Part shown: piece by piece, positions 10,553-19,956 of the stretch | How the letters are laid out: each line of letters begins with the position of its first letter | Numbering within the stretch: the first letter of the stretch is position 1 | Assembly: GCF_907164915.1 (NCBI RefSeq) | Contig: NC_061869.1 | Span: 11,678,221 to 11,742,220, forward strand | DNA: 64,000 bases | Direction of reading: 5' to 3' | Source of the DNA: Impatiens glandulifera | Taxonomy: Eukaryota; Streptophyta; Magnoliopsida; Ericales; Balsaminaceae | Made by a program: the position numbers and the translations under genes | The notes under the pieces: model-generated | Database searches by the model: none | What the model was told of the DNA's origin: nothing | What the model saw: the letters and a program-made list of their open reading frames with translations, nothing else

Positions 10553-11370
10553 AAAAAAAAGCTTCAAAAGCTTATAGTAAAACAACCATAACCTGTGGCG
10601 CATCTGAAGTTCATCATAGATGCCTCGCAACAGGTACATTTCTTGCTCTATCATCTTTCCTTATACAAAGTTCAAACAAATTAGTGCCCTGGCATAGCTG
10701 AGAAGCCTTTTCAGGCATTTGTGATTTAAAATGTTATAGTATGAAGCAAAAGTTATGAGATTATTATGGTTCAATATTTAAATATGTTGATATTGGTTAC
10801 TCTTAACTCAATCTTCTCCTTTCTTTCATATCTGTGTTTATGCCTGTAGATAGTTGAATGTAGACGCATTCTTCAGTGAAGTTATATTTATGGATTCTAC
10901 ATATCATATCGTGAACATGCTAAGAGGCGGTTCTTTGAGTACTTGCAAGGTATGTAGATTGATGACATATAATACAGTTTAACAGCTATACTTGCATTAT
11001 TGTTTGTTTTATTAACAATAATGTGGTATTTTTCTGCGCAGGTGAAGCTGAGTTTTGTCTCGAAAGGCTTCATCATTGTGCTGAACATGATATACAGATT
11101 TTTCTTAGAATTGTATGTCCTTCACCTACACCTAATTTTAATGATTTCCGAGCTAAGCTTGCAGGATTAACAAGGTAACATAAGATAAATTTTTTATTTG
11201 TTCTTGCTTCTGTTTTGGCAGCTCCACCCCTCAACTTTATAATTTGATATTTTTACAGCATTACCCGGAATTACTTTGAGAACTTGGTTAAAGCACTAGA
11301 GAATAATTTGTCAGAAGTTAATCCTGAAAGTCAAGGGAATTGTAGCAAGAACACAGAAGACAGTGCATGA
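10553..11370 (+). pseudogene. captured 3' exons of an ARIADNE-type RBR E3 ubiquitin ligase
   Basis: Four exon pieces with intact-looking introns: about 10553-10633 (VAHLKFIIDASQQ, GT at 10634), 10850-10949 (IVECRRILQ, stop, then REHAKRRFFEYLQG), 11042-11174 (GEAEFCLERLHHCAEHDIQ, FNDFRAKLAGLT) and 11259-11370 (ITRNYFENLVKALENNL to TGA). All introns have GT...AG ends. The order matches the C-terminal helical (Ariadne) domain of plant ARI7/ARI8-like ligases, which restrains the RING2 catalytic unit that passes ubiquitin to substrates. RING1, IBR and RING2 are missing. The second exon has a stop where Trp is expected. Introns show it was captured as DNA, not by reverse transcription. It lies between MULE ends, so it is a Pack-MULE-type capture. 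Confidence 0.85.
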
Positions 11371-11904
11371 GACAGTTAGCATAAAAGGTGAAAAACTAGA
11401 GCTTTAAAGAATCGTGAAGCTGTCAAGATTCGATTAATCGTTGAACTTCAATTACATTCCAGATGTGCAATCATCGCCATTGTTGAAACTTGGATATTGA
11501 TTTCTTTTCATATTTAGTTTCAAATTTTCAATAGAGAATACCGAGTTTATATCGCTAACTTCGTTCGTTCCTTAGCATGCTCAGTCGCTTCAGAAGATCT
11601 AGAAATGTCCCAAGACAACTTCTAGTCAGAGGAATCCTCTTTGATGCGTCTGCTCTCCAGTTGATAAATAATTCGGAGCTCTCTACGACAGCTTTTCCCT
11701 CTCAGGTCTTTTACTTTGCATATTCCCTTCAAACGTTGGTTATACTTTTCGATGTTTCAAATTTTCAATGCAGAAGACTTGGATATTTCCTTTAAAAGTT
11801 CCTTAGCCTTTTGGATTTTGAAATGGTTCAGTCTAAACTCTAGAGGATTAATTTATATTTTGATTTTTAAAGAAAGGAGAATTTTAATTTTAATTTAACA
11901 AAAA
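11371..11904. other. MULE interior, possibly more captured gene sequence
   Basis: Follows the ARIADNE stop and may begin as its 3' untranslated region. Around 11576-11685 a stretch between 'ttcgttccttag' and 'ctctccag' can be read as SVASEDLEMSQDNF, stop, SEESSLMRLLSS. It could be an exon of another captured gene, but I do not recognise it. The 72-codon frame at 11577-11795 overlaps it in another frame and looks accidental. Confidence 0.35.
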
Positions 11905-11967
11905 CAGGGCTTTACAATGTGAAGGAAACACAAGAGGTGACAAAAAATCAATCTTTAATTTAAAGTT

Positions 11968-14112
11968 TATTTTGGTATCATTTTTTTTTTGAAACACAAC
12001 TTAGCATCATTTCATTAAAAATTCCCAAAAATGGGAAAAAAAACCACGAGTTTAAGAGATCATTCTAGACAGGCCTAAAATGATTTTGAAGTCGTAACAT
12101 TCTGAGTAAAAGATAAAAAGCTAAAAATGTAAATGAATTATCTGATTACAATACTTTCAATTCTAGTGAGTTTAGAAAACGGTAAATTCCAATTCCTACA
12201 GATATTCCAGTTCTGCTCTGTGCTTTGAATTCTTGTCCACGTTTCTGCGAGGGCGCTGCAATCCGATACAATATCTTTCCATAACTCTTCAACGCTCCTG
12301 CGTGTTCTGTCATATACCCTTGCATTCCGTTCTTGTCAAATTTTATACACCACTGCTCCAAAGCCGCACTTGAACACGCTTGTTGCAAATCTATTTCCCT
12401 TGGTTTTGAGTAGTGCTACATCTTTGATATCATTCCATTCGCTCGGGAAACTGATCAGCTCCAGGATTTTATAGAATCTGTCCCAAAGCTCTCTGAAGCA
12501 ATATAGCAGCTCCCGAATAGGCGATCTATGGTTTCTTCATTTCCTCTACATAGAAGACAGTTCGTGTCCAGGATGCTCATATACTTGCTGATACGATCAC
12601 GAGTGTTGAGTCTTTCCCAGAAAGCGAACCATAGGATGAACTAGTGTCTAGGGATAATCTTCATTGACCATACAAGTGGAGCCCATTCTACTTTCTGTAC
12701 TTTTTACGGGTTACCTCCCATATTTTCTTCGATATCAGCTTCTCATTATCCTCAGCTTTCTATTCATGAATATCCGGTCTGTCGTGTAGTTGTATGTTAC
12801 TTGTATGATCAAGTAACCTCTGTCCTTCTGGATTTCTTCTTAGGAGTGAGTCCCAATTTTCGTCTTTAATGTCTCTGATTTTCGCTTCTATGCAGTCCCT
12901 TCTGATGCGGGTATTTTCAAACTCCTCCTTGTGGATGATAGGCTAATTTTCGAACTAGGGGTCGTGCCAGAATAGAGTGCCTTTCTCGTCCCCTAGACGA
13001 ATGTCATAAAGATCTGCAATATCGCTTCTTAGTTTAAGAATCTTTTTTAGAGACCAGCTCATACCTTCATGAATTTTGCAGGTCCAGATGCTGGTTTCGT
13101 ATTTCATAAACTTCGTATGCACTCATTTGATCCATAGTGACTCATGTTTGCGCTCTAAAGCCCACAGATGCAGTTCTTCAAGTCGATGCCTCCCTTGTCC
13201 TTCGGTTTGCAGAGAGCGGTCCATTTGACTTTTTTCCTCCTCTTCCGCTACTGCCCCAAATAAAGTTCCTCATCAGTGTATCGATCTCCTTCATTACCTT
13301 CTTCGGAATGACCATTTGCTTCGCCCAATAGTCAACTATGCACATGACCACTGTTTTGATAAGTTCGATCCTCCGTGCATAAGAAAGTGTTTTCGCTGCC
13401 CAACCAGATATCGTGTTTTTTACCTTTTCAATCAGCGGCTTGCAGTGTGAGATCTCGATCTGCTTCGCAGTTAACGGAATTCCTAAGTACCATACGGGAA
13501 AAATTCCTTCCTTGATGCCCATGATGTTGAAGATGTCCTGCTTCTTTTCGTCATTTACGCCTCCATAAAATGTCACACTTTTGCTTTCGTTAATAGTTAA
13601 ACTTGTAACTGAAAAGAACGTTAGTGCAGCCCTAATAGTTTTAATGGAATCAATGTCTGCGTACGCTAGAATGAACAAATTGTTAGTAAAGCATAAATGG
13701 GTTACCTCCTCTACCCCACAGAATGGGTGAAAGATGTATGGACGATTCTTTCGGAACATCGCGAAGACGCTCTCAAAGATCGCTACGCAAAGGTAAGAAG
13801 AGAGGGGATCCCCTTGCCTTACCCCGTTTTCACCTTTGAAATAGCCTCCGTGGACTCCATTGACACTAACAACAAAGTAGGATGATGAAACGCACTACAT
13901 AATCCAATCAATAAAAATCATAGGAAAGGCAGAAACAACCAATAAGTCTCGAATGGCTTCTCATCTAACAGAGTCGAAAGCTTTCTTGATATCTATTTTG
14001 AAAGCCACTCTCGGAGATATTTTCTTATTCCCGTAGCCTTTTAAAAGGCTCTGCATGAGAAAATATTATGAGAGATTGTCCTACCGGGGATGAATGCATA
14101 TTGCATTCTCTC
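11968..14112 (-). mobile_element. 5'-truncated L1-type LINE nested in the MULE
   Basis: Minus-strand LINE. The right edge (14112) starts inside the RT domain (MQYAFIPGRTISHNIF in one frame). RT continues through 13759-13178 (GIPLTAKQIEISH, LSYARRIELIKTVV, WAKQMVIPKKV, NFIWGSSGRG). The zf-RVT tail lies at 12430-12650 (TNCLLCRGNEETID) and 12146-12388 in shifted frames. A run of T at 11969-11980 is the poly(A) tail read on the plus strand, giving the 3' end. The catalytic FADDL box reads FTNNL (about 13675-13690), so it is dead. The 3'-end sequence 'ccacgagtttaagagat' recurs at 51558, showing a second member of the same family. Confidence 0.85.
13178..13759 (-). pseudogene. LINE reverse transcriptase C-terminal region
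   Basis: This open stretch of 193 codons covers the end of the RT palm and the thumb/linker. THLCFTNNLFILAYAD corresponds to the usual THLCFADDLF motif, with the catalytic aspartates replaced by asparagines. KSVTFYGGV, YLGIPLTAKQI and SGWAAKTLSYARRIELIK are the standard downstream landmarks of plant non-LTR RTs. Ends in frame-broken sequence before the zf-RVT tail. Confidence 0.85.
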
Positions 14113-14440
14113 TTTATATTTGATTAATTTTAAATGTGTTTAATTTGGTTTATCAATACTCTTTTGACTATCATGCTTTTTGTTTGCATTATATTTTGAT
14201 TAATTTAACTAGGTTTATTTTGATTAGTGTAGGTTAATTTAGTTTGTTTATTGCTCAATGTTTAATTAAGGTCTTGTTTTATTTGAATAACCAAATTCAT
14301 AAAATGAACTAAAATACTAAAACACCATTTATTTTAAATTATTAATTTTCAAATAACTTAGTTTTTTTTAAAAACCTTTATCCGAACAAGATATAAAAAA
14401 CAGTTTTTTAATACCCTTATCCGAACAAGGTCTAAAAAAG
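14113..14440. other. MULE interior, AT-rich, possible small MITE
   Basis: AT-rich with no gene. 'ggtcttgttttatttgaata' near 14269 and 'ttatccgaacaaggtct' near 14417 form an imperfect inverted pair about 165 bp apart, resembling MITE ends beginning GGTCTTGTT. A target duplication is not evident. Confidence 0.3.
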
Positions 14441-14441
14441 A

Positions 14442-14514
14442 AACGTTGTTCTCGGGGATCGAACCGGGTCACCCGCGTCACATATGGGAATACTTACCAC
14501 TATATTACAACGAC
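14442..14514 (-). pseudogene. tRNA-Asp pseudogene
   Basis: On the minus strand GTCGTTGTAATATAGTGGTA, TATTCCC, GACGCGGGTGACCCGG and TTCGATCCCCG follow the plant tRNA-Asp(GTC) sequence closely. The faults are: the anticodon triplet reads GTG instead of GTC, the 5' side of the anticodon stem is changed (CCCAT against CCCGC), one G is missing before TTCGATC, and extra bases interrupt the T stem and acceptor junction. It lies inside the MULE, so it was probably captured. The internal promoter boxes are largely kept. Confidence 0.8.
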
Positions 14515-14732
14515 TTGGTGTTGAGTAATTTTTATCAAAACATATTCAAATAATTTGATATTCTCTTTTATAACAAAAGTACTTGGGTCTATATGCATAA
14601 TGTTTTGTTAAAAAAATTGAGAATTTGAAATTTACATATAATAATAAAAACAATTCTTTATAACTAAAGAAACAAAAAGGAAATGACAAAATTCAATCTA
14701 GTTTATAATGTTCATAGAGAATTTGTTATAGC

Positions 14733-14865
14733 TTATAAACACTTAGCGAAACGGTAAGCACTTATCAAAACGGTAAGTACTTAGCGAACCGTTAAACACT
14801 TAGAGAAACGGTAAGCACTTAGAGAAACGGTAACTACTTAGCGAAACGGGAAGTACTTAGCGAAT
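14733..14865 (-). repeat. 19-bp tandem repeats at inner edge of right TIR
   Basis: About seven units of 'cacttagcgaaacggtaag' (plus strand). This is the same unit as at 10215-10312 in reverse orientation. Confidence 0.85.
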
Positions 14866-15204
14866 CTTCCTTGAAACAGAACCAATATGAACCAAATAAG
14901 AACAAGTTAAATCGAATTAGGTTAAAGTTTGGAATGAAGATCTTTTTCTCCTCTTCTTCGACCTTCAAATCCTTAGAATCCTTCACTTGCATGCAAAATA
15001 GGTTTATTGTTTGAAATGAATATCGTGTAAATAAAAACATAAATTAATTTAGATTAGGGTTTGAAATCAAGATCATGTAAATAAGAACATAAATTTGTAT
15101 TTGTATGAAGTAGACCGCCGCCCCGCCGCCTCCGTCGTCGCCGCCATCAAAGAGAGAACAAGAGAAGAGAGAGAAAGGAAATGAAGTAAATGAAAAAATT
15201 AGAG

Positions 15205-15212
15205 TATTTATA
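15205..15212 (-). promoter_or_regulatory. TATA-like box in right TIR, facing inward
   Basis: TATAAATA on the minus strand, mirror of 9824-9831 and followed inward by the same purine/pyrimidine-biased leader. Together the two boxes would drive transcription toward each other through the captured DNA. Confidence 0.5.
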
Positions 15213-15424
15213 CTAAACCTAATCCACTTCGCGAAACGCTAAGTCTCTTTGCGTTTCGCGAAAAGGGCAATTTCGTCAAAAAAAAACCACGAAAACAATT
15301 AAAATTATCGGCGACCATCAGGTCAAATAACCCCATCTTTGGGATCATTTCGTCAAATTTCCCCAATGAAGCAAACATGTTATTATTAAGATACAAATGT
15401 TTTTTTTGTTTCAAACTAATTTGG

Positions 15425-15426
<2 letters not shown>

Positions 15427-15477
<51 letters not shown>
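15427..15477. repeat. (AT)n microsatellite
   Basis: About 50 bp of perfect AT dinucleotides just outside the right MULE end. Any reading frame here is an artefact of the repeat (Ile-Tyr runs on both strands). Confidence 0.95.
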
Positions 15478-15480
<3 letters not shown>

Positions 15481-15519
15481 GGTATATTATTTATTAGTTT
15501 CTTTTTTTCTTTTGTTTTT

Positions 15520-17040
15520 GTGACGTGGTTTAATTTAGACGTCTCAAATAGACAATACCTAGAAAGATTAGGCGTGTTTCTATAGTATATATAGTGTAAA
15601 AGGTTCTTCATATTTTTATATGCCCTAATTTCAAGCGAAAAATTATCGTCGCCGCCGCTGTAGAGAAGTATGAATATGATACAATTGTTGACTACAAGTT
15701 CAACTATTTACAAAGTAAGAATTTGTCTATATATCATTGATTTGTTTATCTTTGTTAATTTTATTCTCTAATTTTGTTGTTTCTTCTTCTTTTGTTTTAG
15801 ATTTTTCAGCCGCCTATGTCTTGGATGGAGGTTGACATTGATGTGATGGAGTCATTAAGTTTCACAAGGACTCTCATTCGAAAAAGAGTGAATCAACTTT
15901 CTAGGTATGAGTGTTCTTAATTTCTTAACCATGTGCTTATTTGGAGGAGTGGAATTTTGAATCATATGGTTAGATTAGTGAATGATAACATTATTACTTT
16001 AATACATTTTATGTTTGATCTAACCTTTGTTTAACTTGGTTTCACATTTTCAGGAGATGAGTATTACCTCAAACTCAAAGATATTTTATATTTGGGTCCT
16101 TCTTATTTTGAGGTAATTTTAATGTATTATTTATTTCATTACAAAAATATCATTGCAAATATTGATATTTTACTTTATATTATCTTGTATGTGTTTTTGA
16201 GACTCTTCCTTGATAATTATGTAGGTATACTACAGTGATGAAATAGTTTATCTACCTATAACAGGTCTATTGGATTGTTTATATGACCATAAAAGGAGAA
16301 AAACTAATCAGGTAATTAAATGTTTTTTTAAAATATATTATAGAAATGTCTACTTGTTATTTAAGATCTAAGTTTTCTTTTTTGCTACAGTTGTCAGCTC
16401 ATATATTCAAACAGAGTTTTTCAAAAGCTATAGATCCAATAGGAAACAGAAACAAAGGGAATTGTAAAGAATGAGAAGATATAGTTTTGATGATGCTGAA
16501 GAGCAAAGGAAGCAGACTCACATTACTCCCTTGTCAACCCTCGATATTTTTGCTGGTTGTGGTGGTTTATCGGAAGGGATAAGACAATCAGGCAAGTACA
16601 TTTGTTATGGTAAAATTGATGAGTATTAGTTTACATGGATTCTAGTAAAATTGGCATAACTTGTATTTATGAACACTTTTTGTAGGGGTGTGTGTAAAGA
16701 ATCTGCTGGGGAAGCTTTAAGACTTAATCATCCAGAGAGGTGCTAGTCAATAACTGTAATGTGATTCTAAGGTACTTTAAGGTGGTTTTTCAATATTGTA
16801 CATATCCAGTTTGTTATTTTAGCTTTGTAAATTTGATTTTGGTATGCCTTTAGTACGGATATTATGGGTAGTCTTATTGTTTTTTTAAGCTTATTAGATG
16901 TAAGATAATTACTCTTTAATTAGTACTTGTATATTTTCATTTTTATTCGGCTTATTGTTAACCCAAATTATTTATTTTTTTCATAGGTTGTCGATATCGG
17001 TTATATCATTTTACCACAACAACAGGAGCCATAGAGAAGA
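15520..17040 (+). pseudogene. relic of a MET1/DNMT1-like cytosine methyltransferase gene, copy A
   Basis: Exon-like pieces with GT...AG introns: 15670-15714 (ATG; MNMIQLL...), 15810-15904 (SWMEVDIDVMESLSFTRT... KRVNQL), 16054-16112 (YYLKLKDILYLGPSYFE), 16225-16311 (VYYSDEIVYLPITGLL), 16391-16591 (ends LDIFAGCGGLSEGIRQSG) and about 16690-16770 (ESAGEALRLNHPE; VNNCNVIL). DIFAGCGGLS is motif I (cofactor-binding loop) of MET1/DNMT1-type CG methyltransferases. VYYSDEIVYLP resembles the preceding BAH domain. Catalytic motif IV (PCQ) and everything after are absent. Exon 2 has one extra base relative to copy B ('ctttctag' against 'cttttag'), and a stop follows GNCKE in one frame. The first two exon pieces I cannot assign to MET1. 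Confidence 0.6.
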
Positions 17041-17310
17041 AGATTGGTGAAGATAAGAAAATAATTTTGTATAGGATCTTATTATGTAACGAATTGTATA
17101 TAGGATCTTTTTATGTAATTTGATGTTTAGCTAAAATATGTTCTTAATTGTTTAATGTAATGTTTGAGCTTAATTTTGGATGCATGAATGGTAAATTAGT
17201 TAAAGTTTAATTAAATTTTAAATTGTTTTTTTTTATAGTTTTTTAGATTAAATTTCACTTAGTTTTTATCATTTCACTATGATTTTTTTATTAAATAAAA
17301 CAATTTAATA
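17041..17310. other. end of segment A, nothing seen
   Basis: AT-rich, matches 53760-54110 in segment B; contains no gene. Similarity to B stops near 17310. Confidence 0.5.
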
Positions 17311-17875
17311 AATTTTGTCCTAAAAATGTATTTTTTTAAAAGAAAAATATAGTTTTTACCTATTAAATATTAATTTATAAATAACACCTTACTTATGTTA
17401 ATTGTAACATAAGTTATAATTTTGTAAGGTCAAATATCTCTGGTTCTCGGTTATTATTTAGTTTGTTTAATTGAGTGAATCAACTTTGATACTCTTTTAT
17501 AATTAAAAAAATAGCATTTAATCTATTATAATTGAGTTAAAAAAAATTAGAGAGGAAATGTCTATATAATTAACTAGCGTCACCATTTTTCTAACATTTG
17601 ATTTGGATCATATAAAAAACATTATGAATTTCTTTAATATTTTATTTAATTCATATAAAAATCAATAAAATTTTCTGTAACTATTTTTAATTTAATAAAC
17701 TTTGAACTTTTTTATTCAAATTTACAAAAATAATAATAAAAAATTATATAGACCCAATCTATTCAATAAATTATTTGTTAATCCAAATCCTTATAACTTT
17801 ATTGAAATTATAGAAATCTTTATTTGAGATTTTCAAAATTTGAAATCTGTTTTGAGATGAAAATAATTTAAAAAT
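17311..17875. other. AT-rich spacer unique to this copy
   Basis: No counterpart at the matching position in segment B, which has different sequence (54116-54600). No gene or element end recognised. Confidence 0.5.
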
Positions 17876-18850
17876 CTGTTTTGAAATCTGTTTTGATATT
17901 TAAATCATTTTATTTATTATTGTTAAAATCTCCCAATAGTTATTATTGTTAAATCTTTGTGCAATTAAATAAATATATTTTTATAACTTTTATATAATCT
18001 TTTTAACTTTATTAGTTGATATTTGGATATTTTATTTATTCATATCAAAATCTTTCTGCATTTATTATTATCAAAATCTCAATATAATTATTTTTATTTC
18101 AGAACAAATTTTCAGAATTTAAAAATCTCAAAAATAATTTATATAATTTGATTAAAGTTATAAGGATTTAGATTAATAAATAAGTTATCAAATATATTGA
18201 GTGTATTTAAAATATCTTTTATTATTCTTATAAATTTGTAAAAAAAATTAAAATTTATAAAATTAAAATTAGTTAAAGAAAAATTATTTTATTTTTATAT
18301 GAATTAGTTTTAAAAAAAGGAATTACAAAAATTAATACTGTTAAAATTTGGGATAAAGAAAAATGAAAATGTATTTAAATAAAAATATTTTTTGAATTAT
18401 ATTTTTTTATTAACAGTTATTTGAAGATTTAGAAAACAATTATTGTTGTATAAAAAATTATTTGTTGTTTAATTTTTAATTTATTATAATATTTTTAATA
18501 TTAAAATTTTATACAAATAAAATAATAAAAATTTAATATTTTAATTAACTAATATAATGATAGATGGTTGAAAAGAAATATAATAATAAAGAATTCTAAC
18601 AATTCTAAAATCAATCTACGTAACTTAATTTATTTAATTTGTATATTAAGCTTTTTTTTTATCACAAAAATATTGTCATTTAAAATTTTATAAATATAAA
18701 ATTATCATCATGACGTTTACAGAACAATATTAGTACAATAATGTTTTAGTATAGATATGAGGATGTTGATCTTAACTCATTAACAAATTATTGATATATT
18801 TTAAATTTTAAATTTTAAATTAAATAAACTCAAATATAATTTACACTTAC
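17876..18850 (+). repeat. AT-rich dispersed repeat 'X', copy 1
   Basis: Closely similar to 54600-55460 and more distantly to 1-880. Non-coding in all three copies. It links segment A to the gypsy relic that follows, in the same order as in segment B. Confidence 0.8.
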
Positions 18851-19815
18851 AATACAAATAAATAAAAGATAAAATTATTTGGGACATGATCCCAAAAGGA
18901 AGTCATGTATTTCTCTCCATAATATTTTAGATAGTTTTGATCAAATTCCTTTTTAATTATTACTCTTTAATTTTACCATAAATAGTTATGGATCATTGGA
19001 GACCACTTTTAAGGGACTAAATTTCAAAAAATTGTATTATTAGTTATTTAATTATTTAATTAATAATATAAATAAATTACTATTTTTTTCTCAATTGTAT
19101 GAATACTTATAATATATATTATGAAATTTTTATATAGTAAAATTATAATTATATTTAATTTATATATTTTTTAAATTTTTTTAAATTTTGATTAATATTA
19201 CTTTTTTAATAAATATCTGTTTTACTACCCTAATTCTCTGATCCTCCGACATTGATTGGAGGGATTCATAATTATATAGAATGAATGTAACTCATTTTGA
19301 GATTAAGAAATAGTGTTAAAATGTTGTAACATTTAGGTCAATTATATTTGAAACATAGTTAAAACAAACAATTTAGGTATATTCTATCTTTATTGTTTAA
19401 GATGACATCTAGAATCAACTTCTATAATGATTTTGGTTGTACATTTCCTCAAAATTATCATATGTTAATCTTCAATTTTTTTTATTTAGAACAATTCAGG
19501 TATATTCTATCTTTATTGTTTAAGATGACCTCTAGAATCAACTTCTATAATGATTTTGGTTGTACATTTCCTCAAAATTATCATATGTTAATCTTCAGTT
19601 TTTTTTATTTAGACTCTTGTTCAAAATTCTTGGTCACTTAGGGTAATGAGTTAGAACATCATTATAAAGAATATCATAATTATGCAATGTTCACTCTAAT
19701 GGGATCGAAATAAGACCCACAGTACGAGTGTGTTTATATTAGTAACTTCAACTCCAATTATGTTAAATAGATAGTCAAATCTAGTTATATATAAAAAAAA
19801 AATTAAAAAATTTAG
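18851..19815 (+). repeat. left flank of gypsy relic, duplicated at 55490-56365
   Basis: The block beginning 'gataaaattatttgggacat' matches 55509 onward nearly base for base. Copy-specific change: a 123-bp unit containing 'ttaagatgac(a/c)tctagaa' is present twice here (19370-19615) and once in the other copy. The 82-codon frame across the doubled unit is a by-product. No gene. Confidence 0.85.
19370..19615 (+). repeat. 123-bp tandem duplication
   Basis: Two units with 'gatgac' landmarks at 19401 and 19524, almost identical. The sister copy at about 56005-56130 has one unit, so this duplication is younger than the segmental duplication. Confidence 0.9.
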
Positions 19816-19930
19816 AACCCTTGATTTATGGTTCTCCTAACTCTTTTGATTCCATTTCAATAATGGATTTCTTCTTGGTCTTTGAGGTCATGAACAATAA
19901 CCTTAGTTATAGATTAAAGTCGTAATATTC

Positions 19931-19943
19931 GGGTATCAGAGCG
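19931..19943 (+). promoter_or_regulatory. primer-binding site of gypsy relic
   Basis: GGGTATCAGAGCG here, and TGGTATCAGAGCG at the matching place in copy 3 (56470), the plant initiator-methionine tRNA site. It fixes the orientation and the position of the LTR end just before it. Confidence 0.85.
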
Positions 19944-19956
19944 AGACAGTTTTACA

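Larger units (their letters stand above)
9680..15364. mobile_element. Mutator-like element (Pack-MULE type), ~5.7 kb
   Basis: The ends are near-mirror copies: left GGGAAAATTTGACGA, right (reverse complement) GGGAAATTTGACGA, followed inward by ~640 bp of inverted repeat. Such long terminal inverted repeats are typical of Mutator-like elements. The interior holds no transposase. It carries exons and introns of an ARIADNE-type ligase gene, a LINE and a tRNA-Asp pseudogene, so it is non-autonomous. The sister segment B (near 52700) lacks the whole element. Flanks CATTGAA (9673-9679) and CAATGAA (15364-15370) could be a mutated target duplication. However, weak inverted similarity extends a few bases further out, so the exact ends are uncertain by up to ~10 bp. 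Confidence 0.85.
14728..15364 (-). repeat. right terminal inverted repeat of the MULE
   Basis: Mirror copy of the left end. It keeps the TATA-like box (15205-15212, minus strand), the GC-rich patch (15115-15150), the VKDSKDLKVEEEEKK-encoding piece and a longer run of the 19-bp repeats (about seven units, 14733-14865). Confidence 0.88.
1767..17310 (+). repeat. segmental duplication, segment A (interrupted)
   Basis: Three blocks (1767-2110, 6574-9670 and about 15500-17310) match 49715-54115 in the same order and orientation. The gaps between them are a copia element, a LINE scrap and a Mutator-like element that the other copy lacks. Shared landmarks include 'gatgggttacaatat' (7088 and 50625), 'gaagatgatccagattgacg' (8441 and 51326) and 'ctttgcctatt/ctttgcctctt' (8545 and 51432). 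Copies differ by many substitutions and small indels, so the duplication is old. The aligned blocks themselves hold no gene except the methyltransferase-like relic at the right end. Confidence 0.85.

Noticed and set aside
14268..14433. Possible MITE with GGTCTTGTT-type ends
   Set aside because: The inverted pair is imperfect and no target duplication is visible, so it is mentioned only as a possibility in the feature list.
15397..15611. Open frames on both strands over the AT microsatellite
   Set aside because: They encode only Ile-Tyr repeats from (AT)n and have no counterpart in segment B.
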